This document shows, piece after piece, positions 51,807 to 63,319 of a DNA stretch of 64,000 bases (the first letter of the stretch is position 1; the number at the start of each line of letters is the position of its first letter). Position numbers and translations under genes: made by a program. Where the stretch lies: positions 44,371-108,370 of the forward strand of contig CAUYUJ010000870.1 of assembly GCA_963575745.1 (NCBI GenBank), in the 5' to 3' direction. The notes beneath the pieces are model-generated. The model was not told the origin of the DNA. It searched no databases and saw only the letters and a program-made list of their open reading frames with translations. This stretch comes from Prorocentrum cordatum. Taxonomy: Eukaryota > Sar > Dinophyceae > Prorocentrales > Prorocentraceae.

Positions 51807-52470
51807 ATGGTTTGTTTTTGGGATGCCCATCAGGAGCAGCTGGTGCCCCTGCAGACGACCAATGGCCAGATCTTCGCCTGCGTCGGCTGCAATGACATGT
51901 TCGCGGCCTGCTTCTCCCACGTGACTTTGGACGAAGCTGCGCAGAAGATGAAAGACGGCGACCCCACGTTCACGCAGTCTTGGGACGAGGCGAAGAAGAA
52001 CATGGCATCGCCCGCGCTTCGCACTTTCGCCCCCCAGAGTGCAGGGACATCCGATACCTCGTCCATCTCAGTGTCGATCAAGGCCACGGCTCTGACAGCC
52101 GCTGACTATAAGAAGGAGTACGGCAAGGCGCCGACTAAGAGGATCACTAAGCACATCCCCACCATGGAGGTGCCTTGCTTGTTCGGCCCTGGTACCGACT
52201 TGGTGTACCTTTTCGAGTACAACCCCATGCTGCCCTACCGAGTCGTCAAGGTCAAGCGTACGGGGTCGACTCACCGAGACACGAAGTTGATGAAGCCCAA
52301 TGGCCACCTCTACGAATCCCAAGGGCACGACACCGCCACCGGCGCCACCAGGACAATGGAGGCCGAATGGGGCGTTGACGCATTGAAGAAACTCAAGCCT
52401 CTACCGCCGCTGGGTCAACCGACAGCCCTGCAGCTCCGCGGTGCCTCCTCCGAACCAGCGGGGGCTTGCC
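51807..52470 (+). CDS. Unknown multi-exon gene, N-terminal part
   Basis: From ATG 51807 (MVCFWDAHQEQLVPLQ), in a frame open from 51747. It contains IFACVGCNDMFAACFSH (Cys-rich), a Ser/Thr linker, then a folded-looking region YKKEYGKAPTKRITKHIP...VPCLFGPGTDLVYLFEYNP...YRVVKVKRTG. Coding signal passes to another frame at 52430-52470 without a clear splice site, so a frameshift or very short intron must connect it to the next segment. Unknown family. Confidence 0.55.
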
Positions 52471-54720
52471 CGAGGACGGCGACGTGGGGAGCGACTCGGG
52501 CGGCGACGCTTCATCTGGAGATGACGCGCCGCACGACTCGGCGAGCACGGCTCCTACCGCCATCCGCCCCTCGCTGGCTGCCAGCTTGGTTGCGCCCCCT
52601 CGCGCGGCAAGCGTCTGCGGTGGCCAGCCCGCTGCGCCGCCCGCGCCAGCGGGTGCGAAGAGCGCCGTAGGCGTCGGCGGTCGCCTCTCGCAGCTCTCGC
52701 AGCATCGCGGACACGCCAGCGCCAGTCAAGCTGGCGATGCGCCGACTGCTGCTGCTGGAGGGCAGTCCGAGAACAGGGTCGACACCTACATCAGGAAGTT
52801 GGACCTCGCTCTCACGATGACTGGGACAACGAAGCTCGGCGTCCAGTACCACCATGCCCAGAAGCTCCTGCAGGAACTGTCGAGAAAGGCTTCGGAGTCT
52901 GGCGACGCCAAGAAGCTCAAGCACCACCTTAAGCTCTACGCGTACGCTGAGTCCCTGGCACCTGCCAAGGTCGAGACTTTATCAGAGGAGGAGCTACTCG
53001 AAGCTATGGCAGCGGTGAAGTCGAGGGTCGATGTGCCGACCGTTGTGGTCGAGGCCATCTTCTGTCGGCGCGCCTCTGAGAAGTGCAAGCCGTCCTCCGA
53101 CAACAGGGCGGCTGTGCAATCCTACGTCGACATGTTGTGGCCGTGGAAAGGCGACGCCTCAGAGAAGAAGATGGATCCGCTGTACCCTTTGCTGCGCATG
53201 ATTGACAACGAATTCAGTGATAAGTACAGGCTCTTCCACCAGCACATGGTCAACACATTCTTGTGCCAGCTCCTTGCCAACACCTCCCCCAAGACCATCC
53301 AGCGATTGAGGTGGGTGGCCGATCGTTTCAAGACCCTGGTGGACATGAAGGCATCTTCAACCGCAGATCTTTCCGAGACGGAGGGCATGGCCTTGGTCGA
53401 GATCTCCAGCATCGCCATATCCCTCGGGACGCTGTGCGACATCGAGAAGCTGTTTACCGATGCAGACGGCGAGAACTTGTTCAAGGCCCTGGTGCAGCTG
53501 AAGGCCAATGTTGACGAAGATAGCCCATCGTTCCACACTGTTGGCATCGCGGTCGCGGACAACAGCTACTTGTATGACCTTCTCATCTCTGCGACCAAGA
53601 ACGAGTCGTCCTTCTTGGAGAAGAGAGGGCTGGTCGCCGACGTGATTGCGTCGGTCAGCGCAGTCAGCTCCCCAGCGACACCTACTGACGAGAAGCGTGA
53701 TATGTTGAGGCGTGCGTTGAAGATCTGGCCCCAGGTCACCTGCTCTTTCGACAAGGGGGTCGTCTCTAACGTGGGCTTTGGTTTGGAGAAGTGCTTGGAC
53801 GAGTTCATGAAGTCGCAGTTCGCGGAGCTTGACAACACTGCGGTCGGAGATGTCACGAAGTTGCTGGGCGTGTTGGATGATGCCATCGTTGCCTTCTCCC
53901 TCAACACCACGGTGCCGACGTGGAAGGCCGAGGGGGAGCGCGCGCTTCATAGGAAGCAACTGCAAGGCTCCATGGACAAGATCACGGCTGTGCTGGACAG
54001 GATGGCCACCGCGCAGGGCGCGACGCAGGAGCTGGACGCGATGTTGGAGCTGCTCGCTGAAGCTTCGTTCGCCAACCTCTCGGCGGAGATGGTCGACAAG
54101 ATGGTATTGGCAGTCGAGTCCATCGTTGCTGGGGCGGCGGCAGAGTTCCCGAATGTCATCGTGGACACGCGCCACGGGGTTGCGAACGACATGCAGGAGC
54201 ACTTGCCAGTGGAAGCTCGCAGCAACAAGATGTTCGTGCTTCAAGCTCTCGTGGAAGCGCGGTCGCTCATGACCTACGAGGCGTCTGTGAGGGGGAAGGT
54301 CGACCTTCAAGATGCCACCGCCATTCAGGATGCCTTCCTTCAGGACGTGGACTTGGGCGCGTTCTTGGTATTGATCGTGAAGGTCGAGGCGCGCGTCCAG
54401 CATCCCCAGTGGGTCACGTTCGCCGACGGCGCCGTCGACGAGGTCTCGCGCGTCCTCCAGTCATCGGTTGGCCTTCGGCTCGAGGTCGGGAGGGCGATCT
54501 ATCGAGGCAAGGTGGTCACTGCGACGGCGGCGCTGGAGGAGGTCAAGCAATTCAAGAACGGCCTGTCGGATGGTGGATCGTACCTCGACGCTCTCGACCC
54601 GAAGAAGGACGGCCAGTGGGACCATTTCTTCAAGAATGCCCAGAACACCATCATGAAAGAAAAGGGCGTGGTCCAGCTGCGAGGCAAAATCAACAGCCTC
54701 GACAAGGATCGGGCGGCCGC
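52466..54720 (+). CDS. Unknown multi-exon gene, central helical part
   Basis: About 750 codons with strong coding character. An acidic start (EDGDVGSDSGGDASSGDD), an Ala/Pro-rich linker, then from about residue 110 an all-helical protein rich in Leu/Val/Lys/Asp (TYIRKLDLALTMTGTTKLG, KLLQELSRKA, LLRMIDNEFSDKYRLF, VADRFKTLVDMKA, MLRRALKIWPQVTCSF). RALKIWPQ has an echo (KALSVWPEF) in the next exon, suggesting internal repeats. Coding ends at about 54720 (SLDKDRAA), where a CT-rich intron begins; the frame itself runs on to 54769. No catalytic motif; a scaffold-type protein is possible. Confidence 0.65.
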
Positions 54721-55167
54721 CTCCCTCGTATCCCATCCTATCCTCAGTCTTTCATCCCCCCGCTCCTGACCCACCCCTCCTCTACCTCCTCCCTCGTCTC
54801 CCCCCCTCCCCTCCTCACCCATCCATCCCCTTCCCTGCCCTCCTGTCCGCCCATCCATCACTTCTCTCTGGCACGGGGGGCACTATCTGTCCCCGACCCT
54901 TCCCTCGCATCCCCGCCCCAATGACCCCCCGTCCACGTCTGTCTTCACAGACCCCTGCGACCTCTCCTCCTCCGCCTCCTCCTCATCACCCTCCTCCTCT
55001 CCTCCTCCTCCTCTTCTTCTTCCTCCTCCTCCTTCTCCTCCTCGCTGACCCCCTTCCTCCTGTTATCTTGCCCTAATTTCTCCTCCCCCCGTCCTCCCGT
55101 CATCCCCCACCCCGTCCACGACCCCTAATCCTCGTCTTGCATTCTTGCCTATGTTTGGCTGTTCCAG
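54721..55167 (+). other. Putative CT-rich intron
   Basis: About 450 bp, almost all pyrimidine from 54760 to 55135, ending GGCTGTTCCAG|GGCC. The acceptor is the same CCAG|GGCC as at 48793. The donor (near GATCGG|GCGGCC) would be GC-type, as often in dinoflagellates; it is inferred. Confidence 0.5.
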
Positions 55168-55514
55168 GGCCGAATCCCCACTGGCCCGTCGTTTCAGTGA
55201 TACGAGATGCGTGCGTATTGGGCAAAAACGCTCAGGAGCTCGATGGGCTCCGCGACATCGCCTCGAAGTTCGGCGTCGCCGACGCTGCTGAGTTCCAGAA
55301 TGATGCGACAGATGTCTCGAAGTGTGCCAAGGTAGTCTTTATTAGTGGCCTGGCTTTTCAGGCGTTCAAAAGTGCGAGTGACAAGCTTGACCTTCGGAGT
55401 AAGCTTGTCAAAGCTCTAAGCGTGTGGCCCGAATTCAAGCAGGCCAAGGAGTCGCTCCCCCCCACCCTGAGGCAGTGCGTACAGATGGCGCTGCAGTTTC
55501 AGATTGTGTTCTAA
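55168..55514 (+). CDS. Unknown multi-exon gene, further exon
   Basis: Open frame after the acceptor: SVIRDACVLGKNAQELDGL, KVVFISGLAFQAFKSA, LRSKLVKALSVWPEFKQAKE, CVQMALQFQ, then stop TAA at 55512-55514. Its helical character and the KALSVWPEF echo of RALKIWPQ link it to the preceding exon. The stop may be real, or lie in a further intron if splicing to 55769 occurs. Confidence 0.5.
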
Positions 55515-55768
55515 GTACGTGGGCATCACGTATGGTATGTATGTGGCACGTATGCGGCCGTGTGCGCATTGCCTCCGCACGCAAGTGCATCAATTTCGAG
55601 TTTGGCTGGCTGTCTGCTGCTGAATCTAACGTGTATCGAATCCAATGTCCAAATGCTTTCATTTTCTCTGCGCGAGTGCGCCAGTCGTGTAAAACACTGG
55701 CGCCGTGTGGTCAGGTATGTGAGTCGCATCGCGTGTTGCCTCGTCTACGTTTTTTTTTTTTTTGCCAG

Positions 55769-55885
55769 GAGCTGCTAGTCCGAGATGTGATTGAGAAGGA
55801 TATCAGCACGCCTGCCTGTTTCGCTTCGGGGCTGGAGCGCCGTGCAGGTTGCTTGTGGGGCCCTCGCAAGGACCACTTACCCTAG
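55769..55885 (+). CDS. Possible terminal exon
   Basis: Preceded by a T tract (about 55750-55763) and GCCAG, a textbook acceptor. The frame reads ELLVRDVIEKDISTPACFASGLERRAGCLWGPRKDHLP and ends in TAG. Short, so coding status is uncertain. Confidence 0.35.
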   Translation, partial: ELLVRDVIEKDISTPACFASGLERRAGCLWGPRKDHLP

Positions 55886-56084
55886 CGAGCTGGACATGTG
55901 CTGAAACTCGTCGTCGCGTCGTCTCCTCCTTCTCCTGCCCATCCACCTCGCCCGAATCCCCCATCACTGCCTTCCCCCGTGTCCCCGCTCCCCCTCCCAC
56001 TGCGCCTCGTCCTCATCCCCATGCCCCCCCCCCCTTCCCTCCGCTCGTCGCACCCCGTGCTCCCGCCCCGTCCTCTCTGCGAAG

Positions 56085-56265
56085 AAGAGGCGGAGGAGCG
56101 GAGGAGGAGAGGGGGGAGGAGGAGGAGGAGGAGGAGGAGGAGGGGGAGGAGGAGGAGGAGGAGGAGGAGGAGGAGGAGGAGGAGGAGGAGGAGGAGGAGG
56201 AGGAGGAGGATGAGGAGGAGGAGGAGGAGGAGGAGGAGGAGGAGGAGGAAGAAGAAGAGGAGGGC
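56085..56265 (+). repeat. GGA microsatellite
   Basis: About 180 bp of GGA triplets on the + strand with few interruptions. Poly-Glu and poly-Ser ORFs are artefacts of it. Looser purine-rich sequence continues at 56350-56810. Confidence 0.95.
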
Positions 56266-57124
56266 CCCCCTCCTCCCCCTCCCCCCCCGTACGCCGACGG
56301 CATCTTCACTGCGAAGGCCTGCCGTCCGTCGCCCGTGCCGCGGTTAGCAGAACGAGGAAGAGGTAGAAGAGGGGGGGAATGGAAGGATGGGTAGGTGTGC
56401 GGAGTGGGAGGGCGAGAGCGAGGGACAAGCGGAGGGCAAAGGTGAAGTGGGGGAGGAGAGCGACGACGACGACGAGGAGGAGCCAGGAAGAGGACGGGGG
56501 AGGGTAAAAGGGGGGCCCCGATGGGGTCTCAAGGCGCGCGAGCGGCCTCGTCTTGCAGGAAGGCCGCATGCCATCGATCACGTCGAAACGAGGGGCCGAT
56601 GTGATGAAGACGAGGAGGAGCGCGAACGTGACAAAGATGAGGAGGATGATGAGGAGGAGGAACACTAGGAGAAACAGGGGGGAGGGCGATGACGAAGAGG
56701 AGGGCAAGGAGGAGGAGGAGGAAAAGGAGGAAGATGAAGGAAACGGGAACAGTAATGGAGAGGAGGAACGGAGGCGGGAATGGGGGAGGGAGGGAGGAGG
56801 AGGGGGAAGGCTCGGGGGGTACGCTTCGCGGTCACCCCACCCCCCCAACTCTGGACTAACATTGCGGCCCGCGTCCGCAGTGATGCCTTGTGCGTCTACG
56901 CGCCCGCTTGTGCGCTGACGGCACCCTACTCAAACAAATAGATGTTGCCCAATTGAAGTGTTATGAAAACCCGATGTGTTCATGTCATAGTATTCTGTCA
57001 CGGCCGTGACTCCAGGTGGCGGTTGTTTGATCGCGGTGGCCCAAAATGGGAAAGCAGTCCTGGCGCACTCTAGAACTCAGTTTCGGCGATGTTGCCTTGG
57101 TACACGCTATGCGAGGCGAGGTTT

Positions 57125-57790
57125 TCCTCAATATGTATGTATGTATGCATGCATGCATGCATGCATGTATGTATGTATGTATGTATATGCATGTATATGT
57201 GTATGTATGCACGCACGTTTTATGTATGTATGCAATGCAATTGAATGCGATGTGCTGTAAGGTAATGTAGTGTATTGTAGTGTAATGTAATGTAGTGTAT
57301 CGTAATGTAATGTAATGTAATGTAATGTAATGTAATGTAATGTAATGTAAGGTGATGTAATGTACTGTAATGTAATGTACTGTAATGTCATGTGATGTAA
57401 TGTATGTATGTATGTATGTATGTATGTTTGTATATGTGTATGTATAAATGTATGTATGTACATATGTATGTATATATGTATGTATACATGTATATGTATA
57501 TGTATGTATGCACGTATGTATTATGTATGTATGCAATGTACTTGAATGAGTTGTACTGTAAGGTAATGTGGTGTATTGTAATGTAATGTAATGTAGTGTA
57601 TTGTAATTTAATGTATTGTAATGTAATGTAATGTAATGTAAGTTAATGTAATGTATGTATGTATGCATGTATGTATGTATGTATGCATGCATGTATGTAT
57701 GTATGTATGAATGTATGTATGTATGTATGTATATATGTATATATGTACGCATGTTTGCATGTATGTATGTATGTATGCATGCATGCATTT
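57125..57790 (+). repeat. ATGT and TAATG arrays, duplicated
   Basis: ATGT tracts at 57130-57200, 57395-57530 and 57650-57790 alternate with TAATG pentanucleotide tracts at about 57255-57395 and 57560-57650. The junction ATGTATGCAATG...TTGAATG...GTAAGGTAATG occurs at about 57226 and 57525, so the whole ~300 bp composite is duplicated. Confidence 0.9.
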
Positions 57791-57894
57791 ATGTATTTAC
57801 CTAACAGCGTTTGCTGATAGGTTTCTAGTAGGGTCAAAAGAGAGCATCATGACTCCTCAGGGGGGTCTGGGCGGGTGCCGGGGAGGAGAACCGG

Positions 57895-58440
57895 GAATCG
57901 TTTTTCGCGAACAGTCACACACTTCGTGCTCTTCGACCTCCCAGAACTCCATTCCCGGGCCACATTCTGGAGAACCGGGAACAGAGCCGGGCTCGCTTTT
58001 CGCCAACAGTCACACACTTCGTGCTCTTCGACCTCCCAGAACTCCATTCCCGGGCCACATTCTGGAGAACCGGGAACAGAGCCGGGCTCGTTTTTGGTTA
58101 ACAGTCACACACTTCGTGCTCTTCGACCTCCCAGAACTCCATTCCCGGGCTACATTTTGAGTGCCCGGAGCCAACTGTAGGCCACTTCGTGCTCTTCGAG
58201 TTCCCAGAACTCCATTCCCGGGCCACATTTTGGATGCCCGGAGCCAACTGTAGGCCACTTCGTGCTCTTCGAGTTCCCAGAACTCCATTCCCGGGCCACA
58301 TTTTGGATGCCCGGAGCCAACTGTAGGCCACTTCGTGCTCTTCAAGTTCCCAGAACTCCATTCCTGGGCATGATTTTTAATGCCCGGAGCCAACTGTAGG
58401 CCACTTCGTGTTCTTCTAGTTCCCAGAATTCCATTTCTGG
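57895..58440 (+). repeat. 95 bp x3 then 73 bp x4 tandem array
   Basis: TTCGTGCTCTTC at 57923, 58018 and 58113 (95 bp), then 58186, 58259, 58332 and 58405 (exactly 73 bp). The shared core is CCCAGAACTCCATTCCCGGG. Same family, opposite orientation, at 38335-38480. Confidence 0.95.
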
Positions 58441-58444
58441 GCCA

Positions 58445-58790
58445 CATGCTTTGAGGCTGAGGCTGAGGCAGGCTGATGGCTGAGGCAGGCTGAGGCTGAG
58501 GCCGAGGCTGAAGGCAGACTGAGGCTGAGGCTGAAGCAGGCTGAGGCTGAGGCTGAGGCAGGCTGAGGCTGAGGCTGGCAGGCTGAGGCTGAGGCAGGCT
58601 GAGGAGGCTGAGGCTGAGGCTGAGGCAGGCTGAGGCTGAGGCAGGCTGAGGCTGAGGCCGAGGCTGAAGGCAGACTGAGGCTGAGGCTGAAGCAGGCTGA
58701 GGCTGAGGCTGAGGCCAGGCTGAGGGTGAGGCAGGCTGAGCTGAGGCAGGCTGAGGCTGAGGCTGAGGCAGGCTGAGGCTGAGGCTGTGA
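58445..58790 (+). repeat. GAGGCT hexanucleotide array
   Basis: GAGGCTGAGGCTGAGGCAGGCT repeats for about 345 bp, with a ~165 bp internal duplication around GCCGAGGCTGAAGGCAGACT (about 58505 and 58660). Confidence 0.95.
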
Positions 58791-58949
58791 CTGCGACTGC
58801 CGTTGCCGCTGCGACTGTCATCGCGAATGCGACTACGACTGCGAGAACAGCATAATTCTACAACTGGATTTTCATCTGAATCTTAAGGGGAATGCTTTCA
58901 GATATGCTTCTACAAATCGCTGTTAGGTTGCTTTGCCGGGATAATTTGT

Positions 58950-59330
58950 ATGTGTGTATGTATGTATGTATGCATGTATGTATGTATGTATGTATACATG
59001 CATGTATGTATGTATGTATGTATGTATGTATGCATGCATGCATGCATGCATGTATGTATGTATGTATGTATGTATGTATGTATTATGTATGTATGTATGT
59101 ATGTATTATGTATGTATGTATGTATGTATGTATGTATGTATGTATGTATGTATCAATGTATGTATGTATGTATGTATGTATGTACGTACGCATGTACGTA
59201 TGTATATGTATGTATGTATATATATATATATGTATACATTATATATATTATATATATATAGATATCTATATATATTATATATATAATAATATATATATTA
59301 TATATAATATACATTATTGTCCTATCTTTA
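58950..59330 (+). repeat. ATGT array passing into AT-rich tract
   Basis: ATGT units from 58950 to 59215, then TATATA/ATATAT to 59325. The ORFs with Met-Tyr-Val-Cys repeats are artefacts. Confidence 0.95.
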
Positions 59331-59513
59331 TTATCTCACGATCAGGAATCCCCGGGGAGGGGACCCCCCCCCCAATAGAATCTGGCGGCCCCAGGGGCCC
59401 GTGAAGCTCTCTCTGGCCAGTCCCCGGAGGCCCCAGGGGTCCCTTGGGTGTTCTCTGGCCGCCCGCCAGTTGGGCTGCCCAAGACGGTCCAAAGGGCCCG
59501 AAATCGCCGAATA

Positions 59514-60150
59514 ACGCCGAAATATCACTCCCAAACGCCTGCGATGGCCTCAAGACGGCCCAACAGGCCTTCAAGACGCCCCAAGAGGTCCCTAAGAGGT
59601 CCCTAAGCGGCGTCCCAAGAGGGCTCCCAAAGCAAAAATCGTCTCATTCCCTTGGGAAAACGTGCATTTTTAACATGTCCGCCTCTTCGTCTTTCACACC
59701 TTTCAAGGCGGTCCAAGAGACTCCCAAGATCACCCCAAGACGGCCAGAGAGACCCTCTAGACCGCTCAAAGACGGCCCAAGAGCGCTCCAAGAAGGCCCA
59801 AGAAACCCTCAAGAACTCTTTTTCGGAGCCCAGGAGGGCTCCAAATCGGTCCAAGAGGGGCCCGAGAAGCCCTCCAGACGGTCCAAGAGAGCCGGGAGAC
59901 GCCGAAATATCACCCCCAAGCGCCTACGATGGCCTCAAGACGGCCCAACAGGCCTTCAAGACGCCCCAAGAGGTCCCTAAGCGGCGTCCCAAGAGGGCTC
60001 CCACAAGCAAAAATCGTTTCATTCCCTTAGGAAAGCGTGCTTTTTTAACATATCCGCCTCTTTGTCTTTCACACCTTTCAAGGCGGCCCAAGAGGCCCCC
60101 AAGATCACCCCAAGACGGCCCGAGAGACCCTAAAGACCGCTCAAAGACGG
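59514..60150 (+). repeat. ~250 bp direct duplication, offset 385 bp
   Basis: ACGCCGAAATATCAC starts at 59514 and 59899. Both copies continue through GATGGCCTCAAGACGGCCCA, CCCAAGAGGTCCCTAAG and TTAACATGTCCGCCTC/TTAACATATCCGCCTC. The intervening part is CCAAGA-rich. Confidence 0.85.
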
Positions 60151-60454
60151 CCTCACCTTTTTCGTTGTATTCACCTCATCCGAAGCCTCCCTCTCCCTTC
60201 CCTTGCCCTCGGCGTTGCATCCCTGCCTAATCTTATCGCCGATGACCGTCGCGTGCGTCGCCCCTTGCCAACTCGGCGCGCGCGCACGGCGCGCGCGCGC
60301 TCCATGGGCCGACGCCCATGCGCCCGTGACCTTCCCATCCCCGTCCTTGCCCATCGCCGACGCTTCAGCCCGCATAGTCGCACTTCGCTCGCACACTGCA
60401 CGCCAGCGCATCGTGCCAAGACCTCCAAGCGAAGCGCAGCGAGCTTCAAGTCTT

Positions 60455-60473
60455 GTATGTGTGTGTATATATG

Positions 60474-60505
<32 letters not shown>

Positions 60506-60509
60506 CATG

Positions 60510-60540
<31 letters not shown>

Positions 60541-60548
60541 TATGATAG

Positions 60549-60595
<47 letters not shown>

Positions 60596-60605
60596 TATAG
60601 ATATT
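60455..60605 (+). repeat. ATGT and TA microsatellites
   Basis: ATGT units 60478-60540 and TA units 60550-60600. Confidence 0.9.
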
Positions 60606-60894
60606 ATCCTAAATATCCGTTAAGGGCTTCGCCCCCTGCCGCCGGCCCCTCTCTCGGAGAATGGGCCAGGAAGAGCTAAGTCATGAGGCCTTGGCGCTGT
60701 CGTGAAGCAGTATCGAAACTTCATGCGAAGCCGATTCGCAATCAGCAAAACCAACTGATCACAAGAGGGTTTACCACACCTGGCGATTGGTAATACGTGT
60801 ATGGTTTACGGGCTTGGTTACCACGCCTTGCGATTAAAGGGCCGAGGGAGTTCTCGTAGTTTGGGTTACCACGCCTTGCGATGGATGTGCGTGA

Positions 60895-61560
60895 TGGGTT
60901 CGAATTTCAGAAATGTGGCAAATCCCCTGTGTTTTTGGACCCTGACCCCGTGGATCTGCGTAAGGGGTGGCGCCGAATGTTAGAAATGTGGCACATCCCC
61001 TGTGTTCTTGGACCCTGACCCCGCGGATTTGCGGGAGGGGTGGCACCGAATTTCAGAAATGTGGCAAATCCCCTGTGTTTTTGGACCCTGACCCCGCGGA
61101 TCTGCGTGAGGGGTGGCACCGAATTTCAGAAATGTGGCAAACCCTTTGTGTTTTTGGACCCTGACCCCGCGGATCTGCGTGAGGGGTGGCACCGCATTTC
61201 AGAAATGTGGCAAATCCCATGTGTTTTTGGACCCTGACCCCGCGGATCTGCGTGAGGGGTGGCGCCGAATTTCAGATATGTGGCAAATCACCTGTGTTTT
61301 TGGACCCTGACCCCGCGGATCTGCGTGAGGGGTGGCACCGCATTTCAGAAATGTGGCAAATCCCATGTGTTTTTGGACCCTGACCCCGCGGATCTGCGTG
61401 AGGGGTGGCACCGAATTTTATAAATGTGGCAAGTCCCCTGTGTTTTTGGACCCTGACCCCGCGGATCTGCGTGAGGGGTGGGACCGAATTTCAGAAATGT
61501 GGCAAACCCTTTGTGTTTTTGGACCCTGGCCCCGCGGATCTGCGTGAGGGGTGTCGATTT
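60895..61560 (+). repeat. 73 bp tandem array, about nine units
   Basis: Unit GATCTGCGTGAGGGGTGGCA + CCGAATTTCAGAAATGTGGC + AAATCCCCTGTGTTTTTGGA + CCCTGACCCCGCG = 73 bp, repeated from about 60953 to 61560 with few substitutions. Identical ~65-70-codon ORFs every 73 bp are repeat translations that change frame each unit. Confidence 0.95.
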
Positions 61561-62100
61561 CGAGCCCCCCCAGCAATTCAGACAACGCGCCCAGGGGACG
61601 CTAAAAATCCTGTTTGGGCCTTCCCCCCCTCGCGCGGTCAATCAACTAGTTACAGTAACCAGCAAGAAGCAGAACTGTAACATTGGAAACTACAAACTAC
61701 AACTGGTACAGGAAACTGCGAATCACGGGCCTGCAGCCTGGTGGCCCCGCAAGGGGGACGGCGGATATATATATGCCAGACTGCATTGTCGCTTCTCGCC
61801 GTGCACCTTGCTCCTTGTAAGTTCGAATGCATGCGGCGTGCGCGCGCGTCGACGTGGGGCCGGTCACCGCAAAGTCGGAGTGGGTCAGGATCTTCTAAGC
61901 GACTTGACAACGCCAGCTCTGGCCAGCTCAGGGCGTTTCTGTGCCCAGTGGCGCGAGTAAGTCTCAGGCGACTGGTTGGGATATCACGAAGCAGGGCATC
62001 CTCCTCCTCTTGCTCTTCCTCCGCATTTTCCTCCCCCGTCTTTCTCCTCTTCATCTTCAGCTCCAAGATGTCTCCAACTGAGTCCCCTGACGAGCCCCTA
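61561..62100 (+). other. No gene recognised
   Basis: Unique sequence after the array; one frame (61741-62205) of 154 codons shows no motif. Confidence 0.4.
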
Positions 62101-62680
62101 ACAGGTCCAAGGCTGGCTCAACAGGGCCCGGAGAGTGGGAAAACCACAGGAAACGTAGTAGAAAAACAATGTATTCATACTTTTCGCTTTTTGGCTCCCG
62201 GTTGAATTCGGGGGGCGTCCAGACGACCCCATGACGGCCACAGGGAGGCGCGAAATAGGCCCGAGGATTCGAAACTCTTTTGGGGGAGGGCGGGGGGGGG
62301 GCGCTCCGGGCCCGGAGAGGGTGGTCCAGGGATGGACACATGTAGGACAATCGTGTGAAAAAAAAACAAGGTTTTTTGGTTTTCTCGCCTTGTCGCTTCC
62401 GATTGGCTCTTGAGGCGTCCAGATGCTTCCAAGACGGCTCCAGATGAGGCCCCAGACGAGCCCCCAAAAAGCCCAAGGCTGGCGCGACAGGGCGCGGAGA
62501 GTGGGAAAAACAGAGAAAACGAAGTAACAAAACAATGCTTTCCGCTTTCTCGCTTGTGCACTATCGCTTGACTCGGGGGGCGTCAAGACGACCCCAGGAT
62601 GGCCACAGCGCGGCGCAAGACAGGCCCGAGGAGGCGAAATTCGTTTGGGGGTGGGGGGGCGCTCCCTGGCCCTATAAAAC
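62100..62680 (+). repeat. Diverged direct duplication, offset ~370 bp
   Basis: CCAAGGCTGGC(T/G)C(A)ACAGGG...GGAGAGTGGGAAAA at about 62107 and 62478. Both copies continue into GGGGGGCGTC(C)AGACGACCCC and GGCCCGAGGA. Confidence 0.8.
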
Positions 62681-62699
62681 ATATAATTAGGAACATCTT

Positions 62700-62995
62700 C
62701 ACGTATATCTATATATGTATGTATGTATGTCTGTCTGTATGTATGTATGCATGTATGTATGTCTGAATGTCTGTATGTCTGTATGTCTCTATGTCTCTAT
62801 GTCTGTATGTCTGTATGTCTGTATGTCTGTCTGTCTGTCTGTCTGTCTGTATGTATGTATGTATGTATGTATGTATGTAGGTAGGTAGGTAGGTAGGTAT
62901 GTAGGTATGTAGGTATGTAGGCATATAGGTATGTAGGTATGTAGGTATGTCTGTATGTACGTATGCATGCATGCATGCATGTATGTATATATGTC
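62700..62995 (+). repeat. ATGT/CTGT/AGGT microsatellite
   Basis: Tetranucleotide tract with successive zones ATGT, CTGTATGT, CTGT, GTAGGTAG and back to ATGT. Confidence 0.95.
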
Positions 62996-62999
62996 TACG

Positions 63000-63256
63000 C
63001 TGGGCACGAGGTGCTCCGAATGCGACGGCGTTCGGCTGCCGAAGGCGATGTTTCCTGTAGGATCTTCAAGCCTGGCTTGGGCGACCGTCGAATTTTGACT
63101 CCAGAGGATTTGGGTTTGGTCGCGGAACTGCTGGGCTCCGAGTGGGCCGACGTAGCGGATGAGGTCCTGCACGCCTACGCGCGCTACGTCGACGAAGTAT
63201 TGTCCCGCCGTTCGCAGCACGGCGTGGACCCTTGGGATCGTGGAAAAGAAGCGTGA
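63000..63256 (+). CDS. Possible coding segment, unknown
   Basis: The frame reads GHEVLRMRRRSAAEGDVSCRIF...GDRRILTPEDLGLVAELLGSEWADVADEVLHAYARYVDEVLSRR and stops at 63256. Composition is protein-like (alternating hydrophobic/acidic helix) and independent of the repeat upstream. No start codon can be chosen. It may be an exon of a gene continuing through 63.3-63.9 kb. Confidence 0.35.
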
Positions 63257-63319
63257 GAATGAGGTCGAATCGACGGGCGTCGGCGGGGGGGATGCGAATC
63301 CTGGAGGGCTCGTTGTGCA

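Noticed and set aside
55849-56394. Poly-Glu / poly-Ser ORFs
   Set aside because: Translations of the GGA microsatellite.
59444-60230. 178- and 192-codon ORFs rich in Lys/Pro/Arg
   Set aside because: They span a DNA-level duplication and shift frame between copies, so a repeat translation is more likely.
60895-61560. CRISPR-like array
   Set aside because: 73-bp units are contiguous direct repeats without unique spacers, and the context is eukaryotic.
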